Positions 28,459 to 40,273 are shown, counted from the first letter of the stretch. The stretch: 64,000 nt of DNA from Nocardiopsis eucommiae (GCA_018388625.1 CP074402.1:4092001-4156000); one strand, 5' to 3'. Numbers and translations are program-made. Notes: generated from the sequence alone by a model not told the origin.

Positions 28459-28481
28459 GGGGCCTCCGCGCGGAGGTCCCC
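28459..28481. terminator. Bidirectional hairpin between convergent genes
   Basis: GGGGCCTCCGC pairs with GCGGAGGTCCCC, between the stops of the helicase (plus) and deaminase (minus). Confidence 0.6.
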
Positions 28482-28967
28482 TCAGCCGAGCAGGTGGGCG
28501 TTGACCTCGCGGACGCCCTCCGCGAGGTCGGGGCGCTCGACCACGGTGACCCCCGCCGCGGCCAGCCGCTCGGCGCCGTCGCAGTCCACGAACAGCGCCG
28601 GTTCGCGCCAGGCCAGGACCACCCGGCGCACGGGTGTGGCGAGGATGAGCTCGGTGCACGAGCGCGGGCGTGAGGCACGCGAGCTGCACGGTTCCAGGGA
28701 CGAGTAGACGGTCGCTCCGGCCAGGCGCGGGTCCTCGGGGTCGATCCCGCGCAGCGCGACCTCCTCGGCGTGGTCGTGCGGGTCGTCACGACGGGAGTAC
28801 CCCGCCCCCAGGACCGCACCGTCCTCGGCCACCACGACGGCCCCCACCGAGTAGGCGGTGGCCGAGGGCGGGCAGGAGCGCGACAGCCGCACCGTCTCCG
28901 TGAGCCAGAACGCGTCGGCCCCGCCCTCCTCCGGCGCCGGTCCGCTCGTGGTCGCGTTCCGGTCCAT
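28482..28967 (-). CDS. RibD-like cytidine/pyrimidine deaminase
   Basis: 161 residues, intact. It is a zinc deaminase of the RibD/CDA fold: SVGAVVVAEDGAVLGAGYSRR, the HAE motif in DPHDHAEEVAL, and the PC-x(8)-C motif in SSLEPCSSRASRPRSC. VRRVVLAWREPALFVDCDG is typical of the RibD deaminase domain. Its ATG overlaps the stop of the RibD_C reductase gene (ATGA), so both are translated from one message. Together they provide the two activities normally fused in RibD (riboflavin synthesis), here as separate chains in reductase-deaminase order. The substrate may be another pterin- or pyrimidine-like compound. Confidence 0.85.
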   Translation of the reverse strand: MDRNATTSGPAPEEGGADAFWLTETVRLSRSCPPSATAYSVGAVVVAEDGAVLGAGYSRRDDPHDHAEEVALRGIDPEDPRLAGATVYSSLEPCSSRASRPRSCTELILATPVRRVVLAWREPALFVDCDGAERLAAAGVTVVERPDLAEGVREVNAHLLG

Positions 28968-29668
28968 CACCGCTCCACCGTGTCGAGGGCGTACCGGAGC
29001 ACGGCGATCTCCCCGAGGGCGCGGGCCTCCACGAGGCGCATGGGCGACCCGGGGGTGTAGGGGTAGGCGCCCGGCATGACGAAGCGCGGGGCGTCCTCCT
29101 CCCCCACCAGGAACGGGGCGACCGCCAGCCGGAGCTCGTCGGCCAGCCCCGAGGTGAGGAACAGGGTGTGGATGTGGCCGCCGCCCTCGACCAGCAGGCG
29201 GGAGACGCCGCGCTGCGCGAGGTCGGCCAGGATCGCCTCGGCGGTGGGCGGGTCTCCCGCGTCCACGACCTCGGCGGGCGGGTCGGTGTCGGGGCGCCCG
29301 GCCAGGAGCCTGGTGGCGGTGGCCACCCCGGCGCCGCCGGTGTAGACGACCGCGCCCGCGTCGCCGGTGGAGAAGAGGCGTGCCCCGGGGTCCACGTCGC
29401 CGCTCCGGGTGACGACGGCCTTGAGCAGGTTCTCGGTCCGTCCCCGTGCCCGGCGGCGTTTCCTCAGGACCGGCGAGCGCACGAGGAGGCGGGGGTCGTC
29501 GGCTCGCAGGGTGCCCGCGCCGACCAGGATGGCGTCGCATCCGGCACGCAGTTCGTCGATCTCGGCGAAGTCGGCCTCGTTGGAGAGGCGCAGGCGTTCG
29601 GGGCTGGTGTCGTCGATGCGTCCGTCGATCGACATGGCACAGCTCAGGATGGTGTGGGGACGGTCCAT
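28967..29668 (-). CDS. RibD C-terminal reductase-domain protein
   Basis: 233 residues, intact, ATG at 29668. It has the RibD_C/dihydrofolate-reductase-like fold: HTILSCAMSIDGRIDD at the N-terminus, DAILVGAGTLRADDPRLLVR, and SRLLVEGGGHIHTLFL for NADPH binding. Such proteins reduce 5-amino-6-ribosylamino-uracil phosphate or related compounds. It is the first gene of a two-gene operon with the deaminase at 28482. Because the main actinobacterial RibD is usually a fused protein near ribE/ribA, this separate pair may serve a secondary pathway; no other rib gene is in the window. Confidence 0.87.
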   Translation of the reverse strand: MDRPHTILSCAMSIDGRIDDTSPERLRLSNEADFAEIDELRAGCDAILVGAGTLRADDPRLLVRSPVLRKRRRARGRTENLLKAVVTRSGDVDPGARLFSTGDAGAVVYTGGAGVATATRLLAGRPDTDPPAEVVDAGDPPTAEAILADLAQRGVSRLLVEGGGHIHTLFLTSGLADELRLAVAPFLVGEEDAPRFVMPGAYPYTPGSPMRLVEARALGEIAVLRYALDTVER

Positions 29669-30274
29669 GGCACCAGGTTAACCGGGGCCGGGGAGTCGGG
29701 GCCCGGGGCGCGTCCCCTGGTCCGACCACCCCCTTTTCCGGTGCTTCCCTCCGACCCCGATCGTGAATGACCTTCACCGCGATTCGGCGGATTATCGCAG
29801 GCAGACGGGTGCGTTAGGGAAATTGTCCATCGCCTTTCCCCTCGTGCCCCCGGACCGATTTCACTCCCGAACGGTTCGGGACCGATGACCCGGGCCCTTC
29901 GGACGGAGCGCACCGGGAGCGGGCGCACGCGTGGGGGTGCGCTCCGGCCGCGACGGAGTGCCCGGTGAGGCCTGAGGGAAGGGGGATGCGGGTCATCGCC
30001 GGGTGGGTGCGGGGGCGGAGTGGACACGATCTCGACCCCCATTCCTCGCAAAATGGACATTGGGTGTATAAGCGCAAGTCCACGCAAGCCCGTCTTAACG
30101 CGTGACCTCCACACCTCCAAGGACGAGCCCGGTCGACGATTTTTACCACCGGTATCGTGGACTCTGTTAACAACCGCGCCAATGCGGAATAGAATCCTTT
30201 GACGCGACCCCGCAAGGGGTCATCCCAATCCTGGGAGTCGACCGCACTTCCCCACCTCAGACAAGAGGACGGCG
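29669..30274. other. Long intergenic region
   Basis: About 600 bases between divergent genes. Two relatively AT-rich islands (29765-29830 and 30030-30200) probably contain promoters for the reductase and the methyltransferase; the latter includes TTTTTACCACCGG and GAATAGAATCC segments. ORFs across it lack coding features, and I see no RNA structure I can name. Confidence 0.4.
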
Positions 30275-31157
30275 ATGTCTCGTTTCACCTCCCCCGACTT
30301 CCTGAGGCAGGCGGGGGACAACCACGTCCGGGCCAAGCCCCCGCCGCCCGTCAACCTGGCCAGGGCCAACATCAACCGGCTCCACTCCTTCCACCTCAGG
30401 GGCAAGGACCACTTCCAGGTGGACCGGGACCTGGCGGCCAAGGCCGAGAACACGGCGGCCGGGTTCGTCGACCTCGTCCTGGGGGAACGGGCCTTCCTCC
30501 AGCGGGCCGTGCGGCACCTCGCCACCGACCTCGGGATCCGACAGTTCCTCCAGGTGGGCGCGGGCATGCCCACTCCGGGGATCCGCACGAGATCGCCCAC
30601 GAGAGCGTCCCCGACGCCCGGGTCGTCTACGCCAGCCACGACCCCGTGGTGCTCGCCCACCATCTGGCCCTGATCCGTGACGGCCGCACCACCACCGCCG
30701 TACGCGGCGGGCTGGAGGACGTCCCCGGCCTTCTCCGCGACCCGGAGACGAGCTTCCTGGACCTCGACCGACCGGTCGGTCTCCTGCTCACCGGGGTGGT
30801 CTCGCACCTGGGCGACCTCGACACGGCGGCTCGCGGCATCGCGGAGCTGCGCGGGGCCCTGGCTCCCGGGAGTCACATGGTCCTCAGCCACTACTGTCGC
30901 CCCGACCCCGTCCGCCACCCCAAGGACGCGCTCCGGGCCGACCAGCTCCAGCAGCTGTTCACCGAGCAGCTCGGGCACGGCTACTGGCGCGCGGAATCCG
31001 AGGTCGCCTCACTCTTCGACGGCTGGGAGTCGGTGCCTCCGGGCCTGCTCCAAGCCCAGAAGTGGCGGACCCTTCCGGTCGCTCCCCCGTCCCGGGGAGC
31101 TACCAGATGCCGCACCGCAACCGGCACCTGATCATCGGCGGCATGGGACGCGTCTGA
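30275..31157 (+). CDS. DUF574-type SAM-dependent methyltransferase (frameshifted)
   Basis: About 293 residues in three frames. The first has MSRFTSPDFLRQAGDNHV, NINRLHSFHLRGKDHFQVD and the SAM loop IRQFLQVGAGMPT. The second, after one G at 30577-30580, has IAHESVPDARVVYASHDPVVL and GLLLTGVVSHLGD. The third, after one G near 31096-31101, has YQMPHRNRHLIIGGMG. The canonical family motif SARVYDYLLGG is altered to INRLHSFHLRG. This family (Methyltransf_19) is greatly expanded in Streptomyces and relatives, and its substrates are unknown. ATG with an AGAGGAC site. Confidence 0.85.
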
Positions 31158-31238
31158 GTACGGTCCACCCTCGTCCCCGCGTTGGAGCCCACGGGCCCGG
31201 CAGCGGGCGGGGGTCGCCCCTGGTTCCCGCACACGACG

Positions 31239-31268
31239 AAGGCCCACCGGATTCCTCCGATGGGCCTT
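31239..31268 (-). terminator. Terminator of tRNA-Asn copy 1
   Basis: AAGGCCCACCGGA and TCCGATGGGCCTT, 13-base arms with one mismatch and a short loop, directly downstream of the minus-strand tRNA. Confidence 0.65.
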
Positions 31269-31277
31269 CCTCCTACG

Positions 31278-31350
31278 CTCCCGCGACTGGACTCGAACCA
31301 GTAACCTGCCGGTTAACAGCCGGCTGCTCTGCCGATTGAGCTACGCGGGA
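31278..31350 (-). tRNA. tRNA-Asn (GUU), copy 1
   Basis: 73 bases, cloverleaf with acceptor TCCCGCG/CGCGGGA, D-arm AGCTCAATCGGCAGAGC, anticodon loop CTGTTAA (GUU) and T-arm GGTTCGAGTCC; CCA not encoded. It appears identical to the copy 236 bases away. Confidence 0.95.
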
Positions 31351-31475
31351 TCGCGTCTCCCCCAGGCCCTGCGGCCTTGGCGACAGCACTAATCCTAGCG
31401 CGCCCGCAAGGGTGCTCGGGACGTTTTCTCGGGGCTCGGCCCAGCTTTCGCGACGTCGGACGGGTACACACGACG

Positions 31476-31504
31476 AAGGCCCGCCGGGCTCCCCGACGGG
31501 CCTT
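31476..31504 (-). terminator. Terminator of tRNA-Asn copy 2
   Basis: AAGGCCCGCCGGG and CCGACGGGCCTT around a short loop, at the same spacing from its tRNA as in copy 1. Confidence 0.65.
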
Positions 31505-31513
31505 CCTCCTACG

Positions 31514-31586
31514 CTCCCGCGACTGGACTCGAACCAGTAACCTGCCGGTTAACAGCCGGCTGCTCTGCCGATTGAGCTACGCGGGA
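31514..31586 (-). tRNA. tRNA-Asn (GUU), copy 2
   Basis: Identical 73-base sequence to copy 1. The flanking GCGAT upstream and the ACGACGAAGGCCC terminator downstream are also shared, so the unit arose by tandem duplication. Confidence 0.95.
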
Positions 31587-31744
31587 TCGCGCGTTTCCGA
31601 GGCCAGCGGCCTCGTCGACATGAACAGACTAGCGCGCTTCAGGAGTGCTCGTGACCGGTGTCGGCCCGTGTGGCCCGCGGCACGACCGGGTAACGTCGGG
31701 GCACGGACCACGCCGACCGTCACCAAGGCCGTAAAGAGGAACCC

Positions 31745-32089
31745 ATGCGCTACCGGATCACGTTCGTCGCCGGACTCGCCATCGGATACGTGCTGGGCGC
31801 CAAGGCGGGCCGGGCCCGCTACGAGCAGCTCGCACGCACCGCCCGCAAGGTGGCCGACAGCCCCCTGGTCCAGGAGGTGGCCGGGGTCGTCGGCGCGCAG
31901 ACCAGCAGGGCGGGCCGCGCCGTCTACGACAAGGCCGTCGAGAGGATGCCCATCACCTCCGTGCGCGACTTCCTCGCGCGGCCCACCGAGGAGGAGATCG
32001 CCCTCGTCGAATGGGAGACCAGCATGTCCAACGGGACCCGCCCCGAGAGCGGCGCCAACGGCGGCGGAGCCGAGGGTCGGGACGTCTGA
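31745..32089 (+). CDS. YtxH-like small membrane-associated protein
   Basis: 114 residues, ATG start after AAAGAGGAAC. The N-terminus MRYRITFVAGLAIGYVLGAKAGRARYEQL is a short glycine-rich membrane helix followed by the KAGRxRYEQ motif seen in many actinobacterial 'YtxH domain' or 'hypothetical membrane' proteins. A helical region and a Gly/Asn-rich tail come next. Function unknown; stress-associated in some relatives. The next gene starts 2 bases after its stop, so they form an operon. Confidence 0.75.
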   Translation: MRYRITFVAGLAIGYVLGAKAGRARYEQLARTARKVADSPLVQEVAGVVGAQTSRAGRAVYDKAVERMPITSVRDFLARPTEEEIALVEWETSMSNGTRPESGANGGGAEGRDV

Positions 32090-32091
32090 CG

Positions 32092-32637
32092 ATGGCACTG
32101 TTCGGCCAGAACGTCCCCGAGGACCTCCGTTCCCGGCTGGAGCGCGGCGAGCGGGTGCTCTCCCAGGCCCGCGTCGCCGCACCGGCCGGCAGCGCCCCCG
32201 GCTCCGAGGGCACCGGGCCCGCCGCCGTGCTGGTGGCCACCACCCGGGCGCTGTACCTGCCCGACGGTCGCAGCGTCCCCTGGCAGGACATCGACCAGGC
32301 CCGGTGGACCCCGGACGCGCTCACGTTCGTCGAGGAGGGCGTGGGCGAGCACACCGTGCGGCTGCGTACCGAACTCACCGGCGACCCGGTGGACTACCGG
32401 CGCATCGCCGAGACCGTCGCCGAACGGGTCACCTCCACCATCCTGGTGAACCGCTTCGTCCCCTTCCCCACCACCGAGTCCGCCACCGGTTTCCGGCTGG
32501 TGGCCCGGCGCGCGCCCCTGGGCAGTGAGATCGACTGGCGGGTGCACCTGGGCGAGGACCTGGACCCCGGGGACCCGCGCCTGTCCGACGCCGTCTCCCG
32601 GGCCCTGGCCCTCCTCCACGAACAGATGGGCGTGTGA
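32092..32637 (+). CDS. Conserved hypothetical protein
   Basis: 181 residues, intact (MALFGQNVPEDLRSRLERGE). No catalytic motif. The segment VLVATTRALYLPDGRSVPWQDIDQARW resembles PH-like domains found in small actinobacterial proteins, in which a phrase such as 'local standard: trp-asp' follows a beta-sheet core. The rest is acidic and helical (DPRLSDAVSRALALLHEQMGV). Strong codon bias supports a real gene. It is coupled to the YtxH-like gene and convergent with the D-lactate dehydrogenase-like gene. Confidence 0.65.
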   Translation: MALFGQNVPEDLRSRLERGERVLSQARVAAPAGSAPGSEGTGPAAVLVATTRALYLPDGRSVPWQDIDQARWTPDALTFVEEGVGEHTVRLRTELTGDPVDYRRIAETVAERVTSTILVNRFVPFPTTESATGFRLVARRAPLGSEIDWRVHLGEDLDPGDPRLSDAVSRALALLHEQMGV

Positions 32638-32659
32638 GCCCACCGCGCACCCGCCCGCG

Positions 32660-35583
32660 TCAGTCGCGCCGGGTCGGGCCCCTGCGGTCCAGGCCCAGCG
32701 CGAGCGCCTCGGCCAGGTGCAGGGCCCGGCGTCCGGTCCCCTGCTCGATCTGGGTGCGGCAGCTGTAGCCGTCCGCGAGCACCAGGGTGTCGGGGTCGGC
32801 CGCGCGCACTCGGGGCAGGAGCTCGCGCTCACCGATGGCCGAGGACACCTCGTAGTGCCCCTCGGTGAAACCGAAGTCGCCCGCCAGCCCGCAGCAGCCG
32901 GAGTCCAGCACCTCGCCGTCGATCCCGGCGCGGGCGATCAGCTCCCGGTCCGCGTCGAATCCGGACACGGCGTGCTGGTGGCAGTGCACCTGGGCCAGGG
33001 CGGAGGCGTCCACGCGCGGCGGACGCCAGTCCGGCGCGTGCTCGTTGAGGAACCCGGCGAAGGTGTGCACGGCGGCGGCGACCCGTGAACTCTCCTCCCC
33101 GGCAGCAGCTCCACGAGGTCGTGCTTGAGCGCGGCCGTGCAGCTCGGCTCCAGGCCCACCACGGGCAACCCCTGGGACACCAGCGGCGCCAGGGCGGCCA
33201 CCGCGCGGCGCATCACCGCCCGGGCCACGTCCAGCTGGCCGGTGGAGACCCACGTGAGTCCGCAGCAGACCTGACCCTTGGGCAGCACCACGGAGAACCC
33301 CGCGTCCTCCAGCACGCGGACGGCGGAGACCAGGACATTCGGGTGGAACAGGTTGCCGAAGGTGTCCGGCCACAGCACCACCTTGGGCCCGCCCGCGCGC
33401 CCCTCGCCCCGGTTGAGACGGCGCCGGTGGGCGCGGGTGAAGGTGGTGGGGGCGAAGGCCGGGAGATCGCGTTCGGCGGCCACCCCGGCCATCCGTTTGG
33501 CCAGCGAGGACACCCCGGGCAGACGCACCGCGCGGTTGGCCTCCATCGGGGCCAGGGAGGCCAGCCGGGCCAGGACCGGCAGCCAGCCCATCGAGTAGTG
33601 CGCGGCCGGGCGGATCCGTCCCTTGTAGTGCTGGTGCAGGAACTCGGACTTGTAGGAGGCCATGTCCACGTTGACCGGACAGTCGCTCAGGCACCCCTTG
33701 CAGGACAGGCACAGGTCGAGGGACTCCCGGACCTCCTCCGAGCGCCACCCGTCCGTGATCACCTCGCCGTTGGCCATCTCGAAGAGCAGGTGGGCGCGGC
33801 CTCGGGTGGAGTGCTTCTCCTCCTGGGTCACCTGGTAGCTGGGGCACATCACCCCGGGGCCGCTCTGGCGGCGGCACTTGCCCACCCCCGAGCAGCGCCG
33901 GAGCGCCTTGGCGAAGTCCCCGTCGTCCTCGCCGTAGGCCAGGGTGGTCCGGGAGAGCAGCGGGAGTTCCGGGCGTACGTCGGTGGCGACCCGGATGTCG
34001 GCGTCCAGCGGCAGCGGGTCGACGATGATGCCCGGGTTCATGAGGCCGTCGGGGTCCCAGGCCCGCTTGAACTCACCGAAGGCCCGCACGAGGCCCTTCG
34101 GGTACATGCGGGAGAGGAGTTCGGAGCGCGCCTGGCCGTCACCGTGCTCACCGGAGAGCGACCCCCGTGCCGCACCACGATCCCGGCGGCCTCCTCCATG
34201 AAGGCCCGGTACTCGCGGCGTCCGCGCTCGTGGGTGAGCTCGAAGTCGATGCGCACGTGCAGGCAGCCGTCGCCGAAGTGCCCGTAGACGACGCCGTAGC
34301 GGTCGTGGCGGGCCATCAGGGCCTCGAAGTCACGCAGGTAGTCTCCGAGGTTCTCCGGTGGGACCGCGGCGTCCTCCCAGCCCGACCACGCCTCGGCCCC
34401 CGTGGGGGTGCGGGAGGTGAGTCCGGCGCCCTCCTCCCGGATGCGCCACAGCGCCTTCTGGTGGGCGGGGTCGGTGACCACGGCGGAGTCGCGCGGACGG
34501 GTGCCCTCGCCCAGGGAGTCGATCATCTCCCGTGCGGCGGCGGCCGCCTCGTCCGGGGTCGCGCCCGCGATCTCCACGAGCAGCCAGGCGTGGCCGAGCG
34601 GCAGCGGGACCCGTGACTTCGACCCGTGGCGGTCCAGGGCCGCCACGATGCGGTCGTTGATGCCCTCGACCGTGAGGGGGAGTGCTCCAACAGCCCGGGG
34701 ACGGCGTCGGCGGCCGAGGGGGCGTCGTCGTAGCCCAGGACGGCCAGGGCGCGGGCCGGAGGTGACTCGACCAGGCGCACGGTGGCGCCCACGACCATGG
34801 CGCAGGTGCCCTCGGTGCCCACCAGGGAGGCGGCGACGTCGCGGCCCTTCTCCGGCAGTAGGCGGTCGATGGCGTAACCGGAGACGCGGCGCCGGAACTC
34901 GGGCATGGAGGTGCGCATCTCGGCGCGGTGGGCCTCGACGAGGCGGGACAGGGCCGCGTGGATCTCCCCTCGCGTCCGGGGCGGGCGGCGAGTTCCTCGA
35001 ACTCCGCCTCGGTGTGCCCGGAGCCGACGGTGATCCGGGTGCCGTCGGAGAGCAGCAGGTCGAGGGAGACCACGTTGTCGGCGGTCGTGCCCCAGGCCAC
35101 CGAGTGGGAGCCGCAGGCGTTGTTGCCGATCATGCCGCCGATGGTGCAGCGGCTGTGGGTGGAGGGGTCCGGTGCGAAGGTGAGCCCGTGTTCGGCGGTG
35201 GCGGCGCGCAGGTCGTCGAGGATGACCCCGGGCTCGACGGTGGCGGTGCGCGCCTCCGGGTCGATGTCGAGGATCCCGCGCAGGTGGCGTGAGGTGTCGA
35301 TGACCACGCCGGTGCCGATGGCGTTCCCGGCGATGGACGTGCCGCCGCCGCGCGGGATGATCGGCACCCTGTGCGCGGCGCAGGCGCGGACGGCTGCCAC
35401 GCAGTCGTCGACGGTCTCGGGGATGACCACGGCGAGCGGGACGCGCCGGTAGTTGGAGGCGTCGGAGGTGTAGAGGGCGAGTGTGCCCGCGTCCAGGGCG
35501 ACGGTTCCTTGGACGCCCTCCTCCAGGTCGCGGCGGAGTGCGGGAAGGTCCGGGTGTGGGATGGTGCTGTGCGGATCGGCCAT
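32660..35583 (-). CDS. FAD- and Fe-S-binding D-lactate dehydrogenase/glycolate oxidase-like protein (frameshifted)
   Basis: About 975 residues, a fusion of an FAD_binding_4 domain (VPIIPRGGGTSIAGNAIG, STHSRCTIGGMIGNNACGSHS), an FAD-oxidase C-terminal domain (VVYGHFGDGCLHVRIDFE, RHGG-SLSGEHGDGQARS) and a CCG/4Fe-4S region. The last has CSGVGKCRRQSGPGVMCPSY and CLSCKGCLSDCPVN for two clusters, then SGCCGLAGDFG. Four base losses, at G/C runs 34966-34969, 34676-34680, 34162-34166 and 33097-33100, split it. It probably oxidises D-lactate or a 2-hydroxyacid, passing electrons to the membrane chain. ATG at 35583; a GTG 6 bases upstream is an alternative. Confidence 0.88.
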
Positions 35584-35641
35584 GCCCACAGCGTGGCGCG
35601 GGCGGTGTGGGGTGGCAACCTCGGCGCGCGGCGCGGTGCGC

Positions 35642-36969
35642 TCAGTCCAGGGACTCGCGCATGGCGCGGACCAGTGCGCCGTCGGGGTCCATGTCGAGGT
35701 TCCACACCATCATCCCGGCCAGGCCGTGCTCGCGGACGTAGTCGCCCTTGAGTTCGATGACCTCGGTGTTGTCGTAGGTCCACCACTCGTCGCCGTCGTA
35801 GACCCAGTAGGCGCCGGACTCCTCGTCCAGGAAGCGGCGTCCGTCCATCTCCTCCAGCTGGTCGAAGGGGCGGGTGGGGCCGTCGTAGTCGTCGTCGGCC
35901 GCCCGTTCGGCCCGCTGGCCACGGCCGTCGTCCTCGGCGGGGACCCCCTGCCAGCCGCGTCCGAAGGCCGGGACACCCATGACGAGCTGCCCGGGGTCGG
36001 CGCCCAGGTCGAGGTAGCGCCGGACGGCCTGGTCCACGCTGTTGGCCCGTGGGTCGAAGTCGGGGGCGTACAGGTTGGAGTGGTGGGCGGTGTGCGTGCT
36101 CCAGGGGCCGGAGAAGTCGTACCCCTGCACGGTGGCGAAGTCGACGTGGTCGAAGACCTCGGGTTCGTAGGCCTCGGCGTGGTCCGGCCCGCCGGGCAGG
36201 GACACCGACAGCACGTAGTCCTGCCCCGTCTCCCGGGAGAGGGCGTCCATCTGGCGGCGGAACTCGGCTGCCAGCAGCGTGAAGTTGGCGGGGTCGTCGG
36301 CGTGCACCACGTTGTCGGGGTTGCCGTCCCCGCCCGGCCACTCCCAGTCCAGGTCGATACCGTCGAAAACTCCCGCTCCGGCTCCCGCGCCCCCTGGGGC
36401 TCGTCACCGCGCACCGGGAGGTCCCCGCGCAACCACAGGTCGAGGCAGGAGGCGACGAAGGCCGCACGGGACTCCTGGGTGCGCGCGGCGGTGGAGAAGT
36501 TCACCGACCAGTTCCAGCCGCCCAGGGACAGGCTGGCGCCCAGGTCCGGGTACTCCGCTCGGAGCTGGCGCAGCTGGTTGAGGCCGCCCGCCAGCTCCTG
36601 CTCGTACTCGTCTGCGCGCCCGTTCACGCTCTCGTCCGCGGTGTAGCGCCGCTGGTAGAGCTCCCAGGGCTGGTCGTGGCGGCCCTCCGGGATGTGGCAG
36701 AGGCCGTCGTCGTCGATGCCGCCGAAGGCCCACATGATCCGGGTGAGGTCGGCGGGGGCCCCGCTCCGGCGCAGTTCGTTGACGGTGTAGCCGCGGTTGG
36801 CCACGTTCCAGTCCGCGAAGTACCCGATCCGCTCGGGTTCGTGTCGGGAGCTGAGCACGACGGCGGCGCCCACGAGCAGCAGGACGGCGGTCGCGGCCGC
36901 GCCCAGCGCCAGCAGGGGACGCCGTCCGAGGGACGACCTGGACTCGGGCGGGGTCGGCAGGGCGTTCAC
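35642..36969 (-). CDS. GH18 chitinase-like glycosidase, membrane-anchored (frameshifted)
   Basis: About 442 residues. A signal-anchor helix (LLALGAAATAVLLLVGAAVV) precedes the GH18 barrel: ERIGYFADWNVANRGYTV, LGASLSLGGWNWS, and, in the repaired frame, the catalytic DxxDxDxE motif as DGIDLDWEWPGG. Then LSVSLPGGPDHA, ATVQGYDFSGPWS and GGMMVWNLDMDPDG-type endings (here GLAGMMVWNLDMDPDG). The break is a CCCCC run at 36390-36394, one base short, just before the catalytic motif. Such enzymes cut chitin or related glycans outside the cell. I chose the GTG at 36969; an upstream start at 37041 is open. Confidence 0.88.
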
Positions 36970-37084
36970 ACCTCGACCGTAGGGGCACGGCGGGGGCGGG
37001 CGGGGCGTTCGTCCCATGTCGGCCAGATGAGGCCGTTCCACGGTTCGGGGAACCCGTCGCGGGTCCCGGGCGTTGATGGGTGGC

Positions 37085-38239
<1,155 letters not shown>

Positions 38240-38298
38240 CTGCCGCGACAGGGAGAACTACTATTGTCACCCCGGTGCTACATACCGCTGCGACGCGA

Positions 38299-40148
38299 CT
38301 ACTGAAGAGCGCGTTTCTGCTGGCCGAGCTGCATGAGTTCGACGAAGACCCGGTTGTATTCCTCCGGCTGAGCGACCTGGTCAATCCGGTGCAGTTCGGA
38401 TTTAAGGTTTGACTCCCGCCGGTTGATGGAATGAGTCCTGATTGTGCTCAGGATTTGTTGGGCGAAATGCTCGTCGAGTTCTCCATAGAACTTGATCTCC
38501 TCTACACCCAGGCGTGTGACGAAATCGCGTTGTGCGTCATTGGGCGCCGCGTCCCGGAGCGTCAGCGCCCACGTCTCGGGATCGCTCACCGCGTCGATGC
38601 CGCCCTGCTGCCGGATGAGTTGGAGCACCGCGCGGTGCTGGGGGACGGTGAAGTCCTCGTCCGTGAGGGTGTCGAAGCCCCGGGCCAGGTTCGGGTGCTT
38701 CACGGCGATCTTGAGGGCCTCCCGTTCGCGCTGCACCGAGGGGTCGCGCAGGTCGTAGGGGGCACTCTGGGCGTCGGGGGTGGGCAGCGGCGCCCGGGGC
38801 GCGGGCCGGGCCCCGCCCTGGCGCATGTGCTGGCGGACGCGGCGCACGACGAAGGCCTCGTCCAGGAACCCGAGCCAGCGGTCGAGGTTCTTGGCGTAGG
38901 CCTCCCGGGTGCCCGCGTTGCGGATGCTCGCCACCACCGGCGCGGCGGCGTCCAGGGCGGCGATCCGGCCCTCCACGGTGGACAGGTCGTAGTTCTCGAA
39001 GGTCTTGCGGACCATGAACTCGTACAGCGGGGTGGCCTCGTCCACGAGGTCGACCACCGCCTGGGGCCCGTTCTGGAGACGCAGGTCGCAGGGGTCGAGC
39101 CCGTCGGGCTGGACGGCCACGAAGGTCTCGGAGGAGAAGCCGTGCTCCTCAGCGAAGGCGCGCACGGCCGCCTTCTGCCCGGCCTTGTCGCCGTCGAAGG
39201 TGAACACGACCCGGGTCTCGTGGTTGGCCCTCCCGTGCAGCATGCGGCGCAGGATCTTCAGGTGGTCCTCGCCGAACGAGGTGCCGCAGGTGGCGACCGC
39301 GGTCGTCACACCGGCCTCGTGGCAGGCCATGACGTCGGTGTAGCCCTCGACGATGACCGCCTTGCCCTGTCGGGAGATCTCCCGTTTGGCCATGTCCAAG
39401 CCGTAGAGGAGGCGCCCCTTGTGGAAGATGGGGCTCTCCGGGGAGTTGAGGTACTTGGGGCCGTCCTCCTCGGGGTCGAGCTTGCGCGCTCCGAACCCGA
39501 CGACCTCACCGGTCACCTCCCGCACCGGCCAGAGGAGGCGGTTGCGGAACCGGTCGTAGGCGCCGCGCCGCCCCTGGCTGGCCAGGCCTCCTCGATGATC
39601 TCGGCGTCGGTGAACCCCTTCTGCCGCAGGTGGTCCGTGAGGTTCTGCCAGCCGCCGGGGGCGAACCCCAGTCCGAACTGCTCGGCGTGCACCCGGTTGA
39701 ACCCGCGTTCCCCCAGGAACTGCCGCGCCGCGACCGCGCCAGGAGACAGGAGCTGCTCCGAGTAGAACTGGGCGGCCGCCCGGTGCGCGTCCAGCAGGCG
39801 CTGGCGCTTGCCCTCGTCCCTGCGCGGGGTGCTGCGCCCGCCCTCCTCGTACCGCAGGACGATCCCGGTCTGCCGCGCCAGGGACTCGACCGCGTCCGCG
39901 AAGCTGAGGCTGTCGATCTTCTGCACGAAGGAGATGACGTCCCCGCCCTCCCCGCAACCAAAGCAGTAGAACAGGTTTTTGGCGGGGGTGACGTTGAAGG
40001 AGGGGGACTTCTCGTCGTGGAAGGGGCAGAGCCCCTTGAGCGAGCCACCTCCGGCGTTGCGCAACTGGAGGTACTCACCGATCACGTCAGCGATGGGTGT
40101 GCGCTCGCGTACGAGGGCGATGTCTTCGTCTTTGATCCGGCCTGCCAC
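38299..40148 (-). CDS. dnaG: DNA primase (frameshifted)
   Basis: Makes RNA primers for replication. About 616 residues from the GTG at 40148. The N-terminal zinc ribbon has CPFHDEKSPSFNV and FYCFGCGEGGD. The catalytic core includes LLWPVREVTGEVVGFGARKL and the TOPRIM motifs VIVEGYTDVMACHEAG and FTFDGDKAGQKAA. The C-terminal helicase-interaction domain ends LMQLGQQKRALQ. One base is missing near 39585 (EEA-LASQGRRGAYDRF after repair). As dnaG is essential, this supports a consensus error. It sits upstream of the sigma-70 gene on the same strand. Confidence 0.95.
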
Positions 40149-40273
40149 GGTTTTCAGGGTAGTTCTCCCCGGGACGTTCCGACCACCGTCCACAGGGCGG
40201 GTCGCCCGCGTTGCCCGCCCACGGGTGGGTCCGGCCGCCCGGAGTGACGGTCGTCGCGGCCCTCGGCCGGAGG

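Noticed and set aside
31239..31586. CRISPR-like repeat-spacer pattern
   Set aside because: The repeats are two tRNA genes and their terminators; only two units and no cas genes in the window.
38299..40148. Programmed frameshifting in dnaG, glyS, ppdK and others
   Set aside because: Too many genes, no consistent slippery site plus structure, and all are explained by one missing base in a G/C run. A consensus error is simpler.
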